64,000 nt of DNA from Todiramphus chloris collaris (GCA_025345505.1 JANVCC010000267.1:2259596-2323595); one strand, 5' to 3'. Positions 1 to 11,979 are shown, numbered from the stretch's first letter. Translations and numbers: made by a program. The notes: a model not told the origin generated them from the letters alone.

Positions 1-4
1 TTTA

Positions 5-21
5 AGTGCCTAATAGGCACT
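5..21. repeat. Perfect 7-bp inverted repeat with 3-bp spacer
   Basis: AGTGCCT (5-11), then AAT, then AGGCACT (15-21) form a perfect dyad. A further AGTGCCT occurs just downstream, at about 31-37. It sits at the window edge, so its context is cut off. A dyad this short can arise by chance. Confidence 0.6.
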
Positions 22-2080
22 AATTTCAAGAAGTGCCTGTGCCTCCTGCTTGTTCTGTGCCTGATGGATCCCATTTCCTGACCGTCGCACTCGGTGCGGT
101 CACAACCCCTCCTGCATCAGCCGCTCGCTCCCCGATGTCTCTCCACTTTTCAGTGCTCCTCTTAACCGACCTGCAAAGAGATGCTGTGAGCCTTAATTAT
201 GCTTAATGTCTGTGCAGCACTTAAGAAGATGAGAGGCCTTATGTGTGTGCTGAGTGGTGCGATTCGGGTTCAGAGGTATGTGGGGCTGGGCATTAATTCC
301 CTTTGTTATGGGGGGGAAGGTAAAATAAACTCCTGGTTGCTGGTGGCCTCTGTGATGCCTGGCTCCCAGTGTCGGGGTTATGATGGAGATGGACCCTCCA
401 GCTCGATAATTAAAGGGGGTGAGGTGGGGAGAAGGAAGAGCTGCTGGTTAGTGCATAATCAAAATGAGCTAAATCCTGCTTGTACAGGGTGATGAGAGAG
501 GAAACGTTTCCACTCTCTGGTCATGGAGAGCATCTCAAAGCTCCCATGCTCAGTGCTGTCAGCACTGCACGGTCCAGTCCAGCTCTTCTCCGTGCCAGGC
601 TCCCACTGCCCAAGCAGGCATCCTGGGGGTACAATGTCCCCTGGCAGCAGGAGAGGGTTGGGGCAGGGGGATGCAGGCACAGGGTGCCAGGGCATCCTCG
701 TTGCCTCAGTCTCAAGGTCTAGATTTGCTCCTGTGCTGCTTTCATTCTCTTCGTGTCCTGCCTAATGCCTGCCCTGGCTCGGGCTCCTCTGCATCCTGAA
801 CAGGGCAACACCAACCTGAGCTCATCCCTCAGCTTTATTTGTTTTCTTTTTCTCTGTGCCCTGAGGACCCAGATTGATTAAATGTCAAAGGAAAGTCCCA
901 GAAAGACAGAATATCCGCTCTAATCCCTAAATCCATTTTTGGGAGCTTAAGAGAAAGCCAAGGTCTGAACTGCTGCCGGGATGCTGATACGCTGGAAGGG
1001 ATCGATGCCTTTGGCTTCATTCATTTTTACAGGGAGGGGGAGGAATCGCCGCAGGGAACGGGATAATTGGCAGAGGAGCCCGCTCTGCCAGCCTGTGTTC
1101 CCAACACCCTGCCCGCCTGTGTGCCTGCAGAAGAGGAAAAGCAGCGTCACAGCAGCAAAGCTGCCGGCGATGGTGGCAGCGTCTCGGAGGCAGCCCCTCG
1201 GCACGGGCGAGCGAGGCAGGGGGGAGCAGCCAGGTATGGCAGAGCTGCTGGGGAGGTTTGATGCCTTCAAACGTGGTGCCTGGACCCACTGCCCTAGGGA
1301 TGCCAGGCTGGCTGTTGCCACGGCCAGAGCTCCCTTGGATAGATGAGCCCTTGGGGTTTTTTTCTTTGAGTGTCTACAGGAGAAATGTGAGGAGGGAGAG
1401 CTGGGACTTTACAGCCTCTTGGCAGGAGGTGTTTCAATCAATCCCAGCCCTCCTACGCGTGCCTGAGAGGGGTGGGCACGTCTCTCTCCTTCTCCCCTCC
1501 TTCCATTTCAAAATGAACACTGGGAAAGCGGTGGAGGAGTTGGCATTCATGGGTAGCAGCAAGGGGAGGGCAGCACAGCTGGGAGCTCACCAGGCGGGCA
1601 GGGGGCACGGGCAGGTCTGGGGGGTGCTGGAGATGGGGTGTGCGCCTGGGCCAACGGGGGAGCGTGGCACCGTGGGCACAGGCGGGGAGCTCCCGGCGTG
1701 AGGGGCTGGGTGACCGTGGGGTGGCCATCGTCCCCCGTGGGTGCCAGCCGGCGATGCTGCCGTGCCAGCCCCTCTCTGCTGCTGAAGCCAACTCCCCCAG
1801 AGCTCAGCTCTCACCTCGCCTGGCTCTCGGTGCTGAATGTGGTCACTTTGCCCCGTCACTTGCTGATGAACAAGGACAGAAAGCTAGAAAAGACACAAGC
1901 CTTTCCCACGTGCTCAGCTGCCTCCAGCAAATGAACCCTTGCCAGCGTTTCTCTTGGTGCCATGGTGGGGAGGGGGCCGGAGCGATGGCACAATCCCCGC
2001 GTCGGTCGGGCCCCTGGGGTGAGCTGGTGCCAAGGAGCAGTGCCTGTGCTCCATGCCCCTTCGAGGGGCTGCTAATAAAG

Positions 2081-2184
2081 CCCACTGAGGTGGAGTGGTT
2101 GAGCTGGGAGGTGCCAGGGGTCTGGTGATGCTCGCCCACTGAGGTGGAGCAGTTGAGCTGGGAGGTGCCGGGGGTCTGGTGATG
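2081..2184. repeat. Tandem duplication, 54-bp unit, about two copies
   Basis: A unit starting CCCACTGAGGTGGAG begins at 2081 and again at 2135. Over the first 50 bases the two copies differ at about three positions. High identity suggests a recent local duplication, and the locus may vary in copy number. It contains no recognisable gene. Confidence 0.9.
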
Positions 2185-3229
2185 ACCACCCGTGGGACAG
2201 ACCCCCAGTAAACACCCAGGCAGTGTGGGTTAAACCCCACGGGATCAAGGGCTGAACACGTGGGGGCACCCACTCTTATTTTTGCAGAAACAGGGGTGGG
2301 GGGGGGGGGATGAATGGCATCTCACATTGATTGCAGTCATGCCTACCCTGCAGTCGCACGTGGGAGAGTGACTCTCCCCATCGCCTCCTTTCTGAATGGG
2401 CTGCAGGAATTTAATCTTATCTCCTCACAACACGGTTTTCTTTGAAGCCTTTCCCTTTTCCTTGCAGAGTTTTCACAGGCGGGTGCTTTCTCTGCCTTCC
2501 CCAGACAGGTCACCTTCCTAAGAGCCTTTGCTTCCTTCCAGGCTTCGCAGGGTTTCTCCCTCCCTGCCTGATCCTGTTCTTCTCCCCTCGGTATGCGAAA
2601 GCTTCCTTCTCCCCTGCGCTCTCTCGCCTACTCTTTTCCCCTCTTGAATTATTATTCATCATTCCTGTGCAGATGCACCCACACATTTGGGTGTTTGTTG
2701 GGAGATGCAGAGATAATACAGCAGCAGCAGTAGCAGCTGCCAAGAGCCTGGATCCAGGAGCAGCCTCCTTCCTCTTTCCCTCGATGGCTGCCAGGTGATG
2801 TGCTCTTGTTTAACTCGGTGATTTGGGTCTTTGGGACACCAGGAATGTGGCCCTAGGGGGAAATATGGGCATTTCCATGGTGAAAAGCCACGCATGTGCT
2901 ACCTGGAGCATCTGACTCCTGTTTTAACGAAGAGAATGGCTTAACCCAAAACTCGGAACGCAGCCATCCCACCTAGCCAGGTTTGGGGATCTGCAATCAA
3001 AACCAGCTCCTGATTTCTGGACCTGCCAACCCCCCGCGCTAACGAACACGGGGCTGAGGAGACAGACCCAGCTCAGGCTGCCTGAGCAGCTGCTCAGATT
3101 TATGAGCTCAGCCTGCTCTCCCTGGGCTTGGTTGGAGCCAGGCTCTCGCAACCCTGCTCACTTTGGTCTCCAAAGAAATGGCAGCAGCAGGGCTTGGAGA
3201 GCCCCAGGAGCGGGGCTGACCTTGCCCCC

Positions 3230-3640
3230 AGCCTGTAATCTTCCCCCTAATCGCGCTAATGGGGATGAATTCAAACGCCGCCCAGGCAGGCGCTGTCCTT
3301 GTGGTGCTCAGTCCTTGTGATGCTCAGTCGTGGCTCGGGTGCCGCCCGAAGGGCCCCATAACAAGGCTTTCATTCACTCGAATTCATTGTCCCCAGCTCG
3401 TTCATTGACATTCATTGGGATCATTTTGATCGGAGGCAGGGAGTGAATTGAGTCCCGGGTTCACAAAGCGCAGCACCATGTGTTCGGCCCTGATTTGCCA
3501 TTAGCGAAGGGGGACACTCCAGGCGAAGAATAACCAGCCTCAATTACATGTTACATCCACTCTAATAGCCCGGGAGTCCATCACACTTCATGTTATTTCA
3601 ATGAACACCAAGCGAATTCACGCCCCCGGACTGGTGCCTG
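3230..3640. promoter_or_regulatory. Candidate conserved regulatory element (SOX/homeodomain-like words)
   Basis: The block differs in texture from its flanks. It has paired TAAT cores at 3248-3260, a SOX-like ATAACAAGG at 3358-3366, and four TTCATT words at about 3369, 3383, 3401 and 3411. Two of these are followed by G or GT, giving CATTG/CATTGT, the reverse of the SOX core ACAATG. Further down are ATTACATGTTACAT and AATAGC words. Retention of scattered CpGs and lack of simple repeats fit an enhancer-like element. Conservation is inferred, not measured. Confidence 0.4.
3295..3326. repeat. 16-bp direct tandem repeat, two copies
   Basis: GTCCTTGTGGTGCTCA (3295-3310) is followed at once by GTCCTTGTGATGCTCA (3311-3326), with one mismatch. 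It is a small duplication inside the candidate element at 3230-3640. Confidence 0.9.
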
Positions 3641-5559
3641 TGAGAGGAGCCAGCAGCGGTTGGCAGGGGTTGGGGTGGGCTCCGTGCCAGCCTGGCACTG
3701 AAACGCTGCCCCGGCTCTGCCACTGTCCCCCCGGCAGCTGGGCTCTTATGCCATGACCGGTGATCCTTTTTCAGGCCCTGGAAGTGAAGATTCGATTGCT
3801 CGATGGGGGAGAAGTGACAAAAGCCGATTTGCATCCCTTTTGAAGCTCGTCTGCAGCACCCAGCGCTGCTTCTTTGCACCCACTTCCTGCAGAAGGGCAG
3901 CTCGGGGTCAAGGTCGCTTACACCAGCCTTCCTCCTGCTGGAAAAGCCAAAAATCAACGCTGCCCTCAGCATCAGCTTTGGAAAGAGCTTCAAGGTGCCG
4001 TGTTCTCTTCCATCCATCGAGCAATCGAGGTACCGATCCTGACCAGGGATGAATCCACAAGTGGCTTTAATGGGAGAGCGGGGCGAAATTGTCCGTGTGG
4101 TGATTTAGGCAGCATTCAGGCGACTGGCTTGAGCTATGCTTGGGGAAAACCAGCACTAGAATAAGAGGAATTTCTCAGATTAGCAAAGAATCACATTGGC
4201 AGAACGAGCTCTCGGGGATACGGGCTCGACAGCCGCTGCGCTGTGCCCCCTTCCACGCTGTCTGCACTTTCTCCGGGGGAGACGACACCATCTCCCTGCA
4301 CGGGAGCCCTGGCTGAGCAGGGAGAGGCTCCTGTCCCTGCCCAGGGACGATGGCTCAACCCCCAGAAAATTGGTGTAAGGCAGCAAAGTCCCGTGACTCT
4401 CACCGTCTGCGTTTCTGCAGAGCCTCGTGCTTACCGGACCGTCAGCCTGAGCGCAAACTCGCAGCACCAGCAAATATGCGGGCTAGAAAAAGTGATGGAT
4501 TATTCTTTCCGTCTCCCTAGCCTGAGAGGGACTTAGAAGCGAGACAAACCTTGTTGCTGGTGATGGTTTATTCCCGGGAAAAGATGGTGCTTGCCCCGGC
4601 AGCCTGCAGGGAGTTGCGGGTTACAGGAAAAGCAGGAGATGAGCAAAGAGAGCTGCGGGGAGAGGGCTGGGCTGGGGCAGCGACACTGGGCTTGGCAGGT
4701 CCTCAAGTGACAGGGTGATGGGGGACAAAGCATCACCTGCTTCACCTGCACCCGCTTGCCAGCCCGGCCAGGGGTCAGAAATGGGATGGTGTCATTAAAA
4801 GGCCAGGCTGGGAAGCTGATGCTCCCCTGGGCAGCCCGTGAGCAGCGTTCGTGCCGAGACGGAGCTGCTCGCGGAGCCAGCCCATGTTTCTGCAGGCAGA
4901 GATGAAGGGTTCCTGGGGCCGGAACACCCTGGCTCTCCCCCGCACAGCTGCAGTTTGTATGAAACAGCTTCATGTGCAAGAAAATCCACACGGTGTTATC
5001 AGGAGCTGGGCTCGAGACGGCCCTGGCCTCCCTCCTCCTGTCCCTGTGCTGCTGTCTGACTTTGGGGAGGGGTTGTTCCCAAGATACCCTGGCCCCACAC
5101 GATGCCCTGCCCTCGCCGGATGCAAGCGCAGCAGCAGGGCATTGTGGGAATATCCCTGTTATCACCATCTTGGCTTGGCCTATAGCTCTTCTTTATGCTC
5201 CAGACACCACATCTTTCTGCAAGTAACCCTTGGTCCTACCTGTGGCACCCCCAGCACCCTGCTCAGACCAGAACCCAAATGCTTTCTCACTCTCTTTTAG
5301 GTCAAATGCAACTCCAGGGCCCTCCAGCTCCCAGCATTCACTCGGCTGCATATGAAGACACCCCACCTGTGGCACCCAGAAGCACCCAGACCTCCTCAGA
5401 GCTCCTGCCAGCAGCCTCACATCACACAGATTTCGGAGCTCGGCCGTGATTCACCAGCGCAGCACCCACACGAGTCCTCTCACTCGTGCTCCTGGTACAA
5501 AGGAAATGCTGGTATGAGACACAGTTCAATATTCCTGGGGTGGAGAGAAAGCTCTTTTC
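3641..5559. other. Gene-free sequence with a possible element at about 4010-4210
   Basis: No gene is recognised. The stretch at about 4010-4210 is less GC-skewed than its surroundings and contains irregular, non-repetitive words such as gcaatcgag, aatttctcagattag and gcaaagaatcacattggc. It could be a small conserved element, but no single motif is decisive. The rest is ordinary GC-rich intergenic or intronic sequence. A minus-strand open frame of about 210 codons (4533-5168) resembles no known protein and is treated as chance. Confidence 0.5.
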
Positions 5560-5660
5560 AGCTCACTTAATTCCTAAGAGCATCTGCCTTTCCCCACTAA
5601 TGAGCAACTAATACCGCAATTAAAGCCCTGCTAATTAGAAACTCAGAAACGTTCTAGTCC
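5560..5660. promoter_or_regulatory. Candidate homeodomain-site cluster
   Basis: About five TAAT/ATTA cores occur within 100 bases, in cttaattc, actaatgag, aactaatacc, gcaattaaag and gctaattag. The flanks are GC-rich. Such clustering suits a homeodomain-bound element, but TAAT is short and the call is weak without alignment. Confidence 0.3.
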
Positions 5661-5691
5661 CTGCTTTTGTCTTTCGCTTTGGTGTTACCTG

Positions 5692-5738
5692 ACCAGCAAC
5701 ACCAGCACCACCAGCACCACCAGCACCACCAGCACCCA
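5692..5738. repeat. (CCAGCACCA)n minisatellite-like tract
   Basis: A 9-base unit (accagcacc-type, itself built of CCA/GCA triplets) repeats about four to five times. In one frame it reads as His/Gln-rich and in the opposite frame as Trp/Cys-rich. No flanking coding sequence supports a polypeptide repeat, so it is called a simple repeat and is probably length-variable. Confidence 0.9.
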
Positions 5739-7670
5739 GACCCCAGCTGGGCCACCAGCACATCCTCAGTCACAGGACGCTGGACCCCTCTGTCACCGGG
5801 GCATTTTGGGGAGGGATTTTTGCAGCCTGGGGATGCCGTTGGGGAGAGGGGGTTCCTGTTCCCAAGGAGGACCCTGCAGAAGGTCCTTGCCCATCTCCCC
5901 GGGGCTGGCGGGTGCAAAAGGACGGCTCCTTCCCCGGGAGGAGGGCGAGGGGGCCCTCGGATCCCTGCCACAGGTTAGTTATTTTGGGAACCGTCTGGGA
6001 CTGGCAGCTGGTGCCGGGGTGGGTGACAGCTGAGCACGGCTTTCACTCGGGATCTGTGAGGCCCCTTCTCACGCATCTATTTCCGACCCGGTAAAATCCA
6101 ATCTGCCAGGATGTGAGCACAGGGAGGAAGGGGGGGGAACATCCATAAAAACCTGGCTGCGAGGGGCTGGCGTGTGAGGCAGCTCAGCAGCTCCGTGCAT
6201 CTTGCGGGTGCGAAGCCTCAGAGATGCTGCCCTTTGGTTCTTGCCCTGGCGCTCGTCGGCAGAGCCCCTGGCAGCAGCCAGGTTTGGTGTCCTACGCGTC
6301 TCCCGCGCTCTCCCTGGGGTCTAACGGATGGAAAGGGGCTTGCTTGTCTAGCTAAACATAGCGAGAACTTTGTGTAACTTGAGAGGAGCCCTAAATACTT
6401 TTCCTCCCAGCTTTCCACTGCGCGTGTCTTCCTCTGTCCCCCCTCAAGGATGAAGAAAACAGGCCCGAGGGACAGTGAACCCATCTGCCCCAGGTTACGA
6501 TCAGATGGTAGCACCGAGGGGTTCTTCCACCAGCCAGCCCCTTCCTGGCCACCAGGAAATCACTGGACCAAGGCTCTTTCTGCTGTGAAGCTCCCCCAGA
6601 TGCACGCAGGGGAGAAGCATCCTCTTCACGAACGGGGAGAATTTAGAAGCGGAGCTGCAGGCTGCCATGGAGACAGGGCTCTCTTTGCAATCTTCTTGCC
6701 TTTCATTGTCTCTCTTCCCCTTGCAAGCGGTTGCAAAAGCGGCCAGGAGCAGCGCCTGCGATGCCTGCAGGCTTCCCTGGCTGCCCAGCTGGGTCTCCTC
6801 TCTGGTCCTTCAGCTCCTCGAGCCGTTTTTGGCAGCTCTTCGGTATACCTGGGCATCTCAAAGCAAACCTGTGCCGCCTCTCTCTCAGCCTTGCTGCGCT
6901 CCTGCGCAACACGAGCTCTGTCGGGGGGCACGATGGACCCACCAGTTGCTCTCCCGTGCTCTTTTCTCATCGGTGAGGGCCAGGTAAGGGAGGACATGAG
7001 CAGCCAGGGGTTGAGATAGGGCTGGTTCTCCTGGGACATCCTCCTGAAGTCACAGGCTGGGAACTGCCTGCTGCAGTGGGAAGCTTCGGTTGCTTCCCTA
7101 AGAAACAGGAGGGGAAATAATTGACCCTGGCAGCAGCTGAAAACCCTCAGCCTCTGTCCTTAGCAGAGAAGTTGTGAGTATCAGAGGAAGAATTTCTCTG
7201 AACTAGGACCTAAAGGGGTCTTCCAGCAAACTAAACTTCTCCCTGCCCATTCTGTGCTTGACTTCCTAACACCTGAGCTCCGAAACTAAGCCGTGCGCTG
7301 TTCCTGCGCTGTCCTTCCTTGTTTGTGATGCCAGTTATGCTGTGTTTTGTCTCAGCCCTGGGTATTTTTGTAGCCTGCATCACGCTCGGCTGAGTGGGAG
7401 CTGAGAAAAGGCAACTTCTGCACGCTGACGAGGAGCCAGCCTCAGTCCTTGCTGCGAAAAGCATCTGTTGCACTGCTGCCCTCTTCTCATTCTTCAGCTC
7501 CCTCTCTTGCTTTCCAGAACGCCAGGTGCCCGCGTGCCCGCTCTGATCAACCCGCCTCCAGTGCAGCGGGACAAAAACCAACACCCAAACAAACCAACCC
7601 GAGACAAGGCAAATTCAGTTCTTGCTCCCTATTTTCCTCCTCTTCTTCTCAACCGTGGCCCGTTGTGAAA
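5739..7670. other. Gene-free GC-rich sequence
   Basis: No exon or recognisable interspersed repeat is clear apart from the weak ancient-LINE match described at 6447-6516. A plus-strand open frame of about 190 codons at 6450-7019 overlaps several others on both strands and matches no known family. No regulatory block stands out. Confidence 0.5.
6447..6516 (+). mobile_element. Possible relic of an ancient L3/MIR-type element
   Basis: The order of words (GATGAAGAAAACAGGCCCGAG, split by small changes, then a CCCCAGGTTAC segment and a GATGGTAGCACC segment) resembles the common ancient-LINE 3' core: GAT-GGGGAAACTGAGGC, then CCAAGGTCACACAG, then AGTGGCAGAGC. Divergence is high. It may be coincidence. 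Confidence 0.25.
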
Positions 7671-7679
7671 ACCACCGAA

Positions 7680-7980
7680 ACAGAGCAATTGCCTCAGAAA
7701 TGCATAGCAAAGGCGTGAGGAATATTCAATTAACCTCTGAAGGGGATCATCCCTGATGTCATTTAACTGTTGACAAAAGTCTGCTGGGGCAGGTCGGGCT
7801 GGTGGCTTGCTGAAAAGGCAACGGAATATCTGAACTCTCCCCCCAGCTTCCTTTTCCGAGCTGGAACCTCCGAGGGCATTATCTCTACCTAGGCAATATG
7901 GCAAGTGGGCAAATTCACCCCTTTCTGCGGGCAGGAAACCTCAATAAACTGCTCTGAGAAAAAGTCATTGATGGCAGATA
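7680..7980. other. Unassigned sequence with a possible small AT-richer element
   Basis: Around 7680-7770 the sequence turns AT-richer, with words such as aatattcaattaacc and catttaactgttgac. The rest is plain. No gene is seen. A small conserved element is possible, but nothing distinctive supports it. Confidence 0.25.
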
Positions 7981-7985
7981 GGTGC

Positions 7986-8080
7986 CACGCTGAGCTGGCA
8001 GATAGCCCCGTGCCCCTGCACGGTGGCACGCTGAGGTGGCAGATAGCCCTGTGCCCCTGCACGGTGGCACGCTGAGCTGG
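7986..8080. repeat. Tandem repeat, 41-bp unit, about 2.3 copies
   Basis: CACGCTGAG begins at 7986, 8027 and 8068, giving a 41-base period. Copies one and two differ at only a few positions. Each unit carries GTGCCCCTGCACGGTG, which has a short internal dyad (GTGC..GCAC). It is a probable VNTR with no coding content. Confidence 0.9.
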
Positions 8081-8262
8081 ACCTTTTGGAGGCTTTTTCC
8101 CTTCCAGCAAAAGGGAGCCAAGCGCCCTGCTGCAGCCCCTCTGCCTCTCAGACCTGAGCACTGGGGCAGAAATGATCCAAAAGTCGGAGGCTCGGGAGAT
8201 GACTGTCTTTAATGAATGATTTTCAACCCTGTTATTCTAAGGAGAGCGTGCATGAGCATTGC

Positions 8263-8275
8263 TACCCTCTGCTGG
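8263..8275 (-). promoter_or_regulatory. CTCF-like core motif, minus orientation
   Basis: TACCCTCTGCTGG matches the reverse complement of the CTCF core CCASYAGRKGGCR at 12 of 13 positions. The flanking bases are not diagnostic, and motif matches of this quality occur by chance in a 64-kb window. Confidence 0.3.
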
Positions 8276-10069
8276 AAGGAGCTTGCTTGCACACAGGCCT
8301 TACGCTGCTCGGGAGATCAATGCAATCTCCTTTTAGCTCAGGAGGAAAAGATCTGTGTGTGAGGAAGAGGAAGGTGCGAGGCAGAGCGCTGCTGTCGAGA
8401 GCACCCCGGATGCAAAGCGGCACGAGGTCCGCGTTGGCTCCTGCAGCTCTGGAGTAATCCCAGTGCTGCTTGCACAACGGGGTGTCCCCCTTCCTCCAGC
8501 TTTTGGCTCTCCAAAACCAGGCACTGGCCACGTCCTGGCTTTCCCAGAAACGATTTGCCGAGCCTTTCTGCTCGAGGGGGAGCGTGCGCGCGTGTGCGAG
8601 CTTTTCCTTAACTAAGCGAGCAAGCACAAAAACCCAACGGCAGCAAACGAGCCGTGTTAGGAAAGACTTTGCCGGCCCACGTGCCAAATCTTTGTGCATT
8701 CCCTTCTATTTTTAACTAATCCCTAATGGCAACCGTCCACTTAGGTCCTGCCCACTCCTGGCTGCACGCCTTCACCGCTGCTCTCCTCGACCCGGGTGCC
8801 CTGGGCCTCCTCCCAGCATCCTGCCCCTTTCCACAGAGGAGCTTTCTGAGCAGCCTTAGACTGATGGGGCTCCTGGAAAAAAAAAAAACCCTTGACAGCA
8901 AACCCAGGGCCAGATGGTAAATATATAACATCAAATAAATTAGGCAGAGTGGGGGGGGGGATTAAGACCTCCCAAGAGAAAGAAATATTTATAAACACAC
9001 ATGCGAGTCAGGGGAACTAGAAAATACATGAAGAAAAAAAAAAACCCACCCAAAAAGCCTTCAGGTTTCCCATCAGTGCTAAGCTTTCCTGAGTGCTGGA
9101 GGACTGAAGGTCCCACGACTCGGGGTGCAGGCTGCGTGGCTCCGTTCTGGAGCTGTGCAGGGCCACGGTCGGAGCAATCACAGCCCCAGCTTCCTCTAGT
9201 GATACTATCTTTTCACGCTTGTCCACGCAGCGCCTTGCACCGTGGGCTCTGAAATCTGCTGGGATGTCTGTGGGTGACCGAGTGTCCTGAGGAGCAAGCT
9301 CGGAGCTCGGCTCTCTCTGTCGGAGATGGAGGCGTGTTTCTGAATGGTCTCAGGGAAAGCAGATACGGATCCAGCCCTCGGATGGGTTCTGCTCCCTGTT
9401 GCACTGAGAGGCTGCTCTGCGGCTGCCCACCTCTCTGCGTGCCGCAGATGCCTCACCTGAGCCTGTGCTGAGCATGACTGTACCTGCCCGCAGCAAAACA
9501 CAGGCTTTCAAAGAGGGGGAAAATAGTGATTTAGGGCTAAGGAGACCATCAGAGCAAGGGCTGCAGGAGGCTCGGGATGGGAGAGCAGCAGCTGCTCACC
9601 GGGACAGCATCCCTAGCCCTGCTCTGCAGCGGAGCATCTGCCAGGGCTGGGCTTCCCTCTTCTGCTGGAGACACAGCCCTGCTGCCCCAGCCCGGGCTGA
9701 GGTCTGCCCTGCACACTCTCAGCTTGGGAAACCTGCCCTGGAAGTCCTTACGCCTGCTTCAGTGGCTCACCAGGGAGATGGCTTTTCTTGAAATCTCATT
9801 TTCCTGCCTGAGTTTCACATTTGTTTGCCTCCCACCGCTCCGCAGCGCTGCCTGCCAGGGAAGAGTGACTAAGGGGTGGGTGGAAAAGAACGACTCAAGA
9901 CCAATTTAGCAGCCTGCGGTGCCAAGAAGAAGGGGTCACCTGGGGAGCAGGAGGGACACAAGCACAGCTGGGGGCTCTGAGGGGTGAGGGAGCTGCCAGG
10001 GCAGCCCCTCGACCGTGCCCGTGCCACGGGGCTGCGGCTGGAGGCCTGGCAGGGAGCTGAGAGCATCCC
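8276..10069. other. Gene-free sequence with a small CpG cluster
   Basis: A short CpG-dense patch lies at about 8560-8670 and includes gcgtgcgcgcgtgtgcgag. It is too small to be a normal island. A-rich low-complexity spots occur at about 8878-8889 and 9031-9043, and a G9 run lies near 8951. No gene, RNA or interspersed repeat is recognised. Confidence 0.5.
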
Positions 10070-10210
10070 CCGCAGCGTGCGATTGTGTTCCCGAGAGCAC
10101 TTTTGCAGCTGCCATTAATTGCCCCCTCCGCTGATTGCACCGATGATTCTGCACTCGCGATTCTTTGTGCCGCTGATTAACGGCCCCGGTGATGAATTGC
10201 ACGGGGTGAC
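10070..10210. promoter_or_regulatory. Candidate element with spaced GATT/ATTGCAC words
   Basis: GATT cores lie at 10081, 10133, 10145, 10159 and 10175. The last four are spaced 12, 14 and 16 bases apart. ATTGCAC occurs at 10134-10140 and 10196-10202, with a related ATTCTGCAC between them. The pattern looks like degenerate repeated half-sites rather than simple sequence. The bound factor cannot be named. Confidence 0.3.
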
Positions 10211-11979
10211 ACGGTGGGATGGCTAACGGAGGGCCCCGCGGACCCTCGGAAAAGTCTGGCGTAGGTGTGAGCTGGGCAGGTCTGCACGGCGTGCCACGGT
10301 GACAGAGCGTGACGGTGCTGGCTGGTGTGGCAGGAGAGGAGCAGCCGGGCAGGCTCAGCCCTGGCAGTGATTTCAAAGGGAGGTTAATCAGCGTCTGGAG
10401 TGATGGTATCAAGAGGGCAGATAGTGGAGACTCGTGAGGACTTTTTTTTTTTTTTCCTGCTCGTATTCCGCTTGCCGCAGCCTTCAGCGAGGAAAACAAG
10501 CTCTACGGGAGGAATTTGGACAGCCATGGTAACGACCGTGGAAATGAGAGCCGGCTCGGGAAAATGGGTCAGGTGCTGGTCCCTCTGTGGTGAGCACACA
10601 AGAGTCACACGTGTGAGGAGTTCACAGGCCTCAGCTCACTTGTGAACACAGCAGAGAGAGAGAAAAACCCTCAGCACTGCTCTGCTGGGGCAGCCTTGTC
10701 TGAAGAGGTGCCCAGGGCTTGGCGCTGCTGGAAGGGGCTGATCATGGGGACGGGGGGGGGTGTCAGCAGAAGAGAACAGTGGGAAACCAAAGGCAAACTC
10801 CCCAGGGAGAAAGAGTTCACAGCAGGGATGCAGGGGTAGTGCCTCTGCAACTGCAATTGAGGTTATGTGGGCACAGCTCTGTTGGGGAATCAGGGCTGGG
10901 GGGGGAGTGGGGGTGGTATCTGGATGGGAGCTGTCAGGACTCCCCCACTATCCTGGACCAGCTTCCATGTCTGGGACCCTCCTGCCAAACCACTGGGACC
11001 CTGAACCCGTGGCCAAATACTCCTGAACCAGGAGAAAAAGCGAGGTGCTCGCTGCAGAGCCCAAGCTGGCCTCTAGCCCCTTTGGGGATGGCAAGGGCAA
11101 ACTCAACGGGCTGAGTGAAGAGGGGAGTGCTGAGCACCGAGCCTGGCACCTGGCTCCGGGCTTGTTCCTCACCGGAGCCAGGAGCTGCCAGGCTGTGCAG
11201 ATCTGGCACCAAATGCAGAGCATCAGCAGGGTGAAAAGTGACAGCCCAGAGCTGGGCAACACTCCAGCACTGCTTTTCAAGGCAGAGGTTAATCCCTCAC
11301 TTTCCAGGACCTCGGTGGGCAACCCCTAAGAGCTGCACATCTTCCGGTCAGCAGTGACCTCCCACCCACGCATTTACCTGCGAGCAAAAATAGGCATGGA
11401 TCCTGCACAGCTCACACCCGGACCGAGGAAAGCGTCGACAGACCTGCCTGGCCACACGTACGTGCACCCAGGGAAAAGCTAAAACGCTTCCAAGCGATGC
11501 CTTGGCCACAGACTCACGCGCAGCGCTGCCCGCACCCAGAGACAGTTAATATTTGCACACAGAGGTACTCGCTGCCCACGCAAGCCCCTGCGCTCGCTAA
11601 TCCTCTTCCACCCACGCTGCCCACCCGCTTGCTGCCCATCCTGCCACACAAATACAAGGCGCTACCGGCAAGTAATTCCTCCCAAGGGCAGGCAGCCCCT
11701 TTTCCTGAGCGTGGCTCGGTGCTGATGACAACAAACCAAAGGCATCTGCTCCATTCTTTCTCTTCCCAGAGAGTCTGGGGACTGTGTAACCTGAAGCAGC
11801 CTGAACCAAGGTGCTGAACATGCAGAATTTTCACTCTGCCTTGAAAAGAAGTTTTGCCAGACTTCAGAGGGAAGTGAAAAAAGCCGGAGCTGAGCCCTGT
11901 GGGAGCTGCAGGCAGAGCTCGCAGGGGGATGTGCAGCCGGGTGATGGTGGCGGGGGTGGGGTGGGGAGGGACCCGTACT
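10211..11979. other. Gene-free sequence leading into the CpG island
   Basis: It contains a T14 run at about 10442-10455 and G-rich spots at 10750 and 10895. No exon or interspersed repeat is recognised. The last few hundred bases become richer in C and in CpG as the island begins. Confidence 0.5.

Larger units (their letters stand above)
1..3229. other. Gene-free unique sequence
   Basis: No coding exon, RNA gene or recognisable mobile element is visible here. The sequence is GC-moderate, with a G12 run at 2298-2309 and a pyrimidine-rich stretch at about 2440-2660. An AATAAA-like word (gctaataaag) near 2071 stands alone, without an upstream exon, and is not called as a polyadenylation site. 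Open frames exist on both strands but are short and overlap each other, as expected by chance. Confidence 0.6.

Noticed and set aside
4533..5168. Minus-strand open frame of about 211 codons
   Set aside because: No family resemblance and no conserved motif; a similar-length plus-strand frame overlaps it.
5692..5738. CCAGCA-type repeat as a coding His/Gln tract
   Set aside because: No exon boundaries or flanking coding similarity; better explained as a simple repeat.
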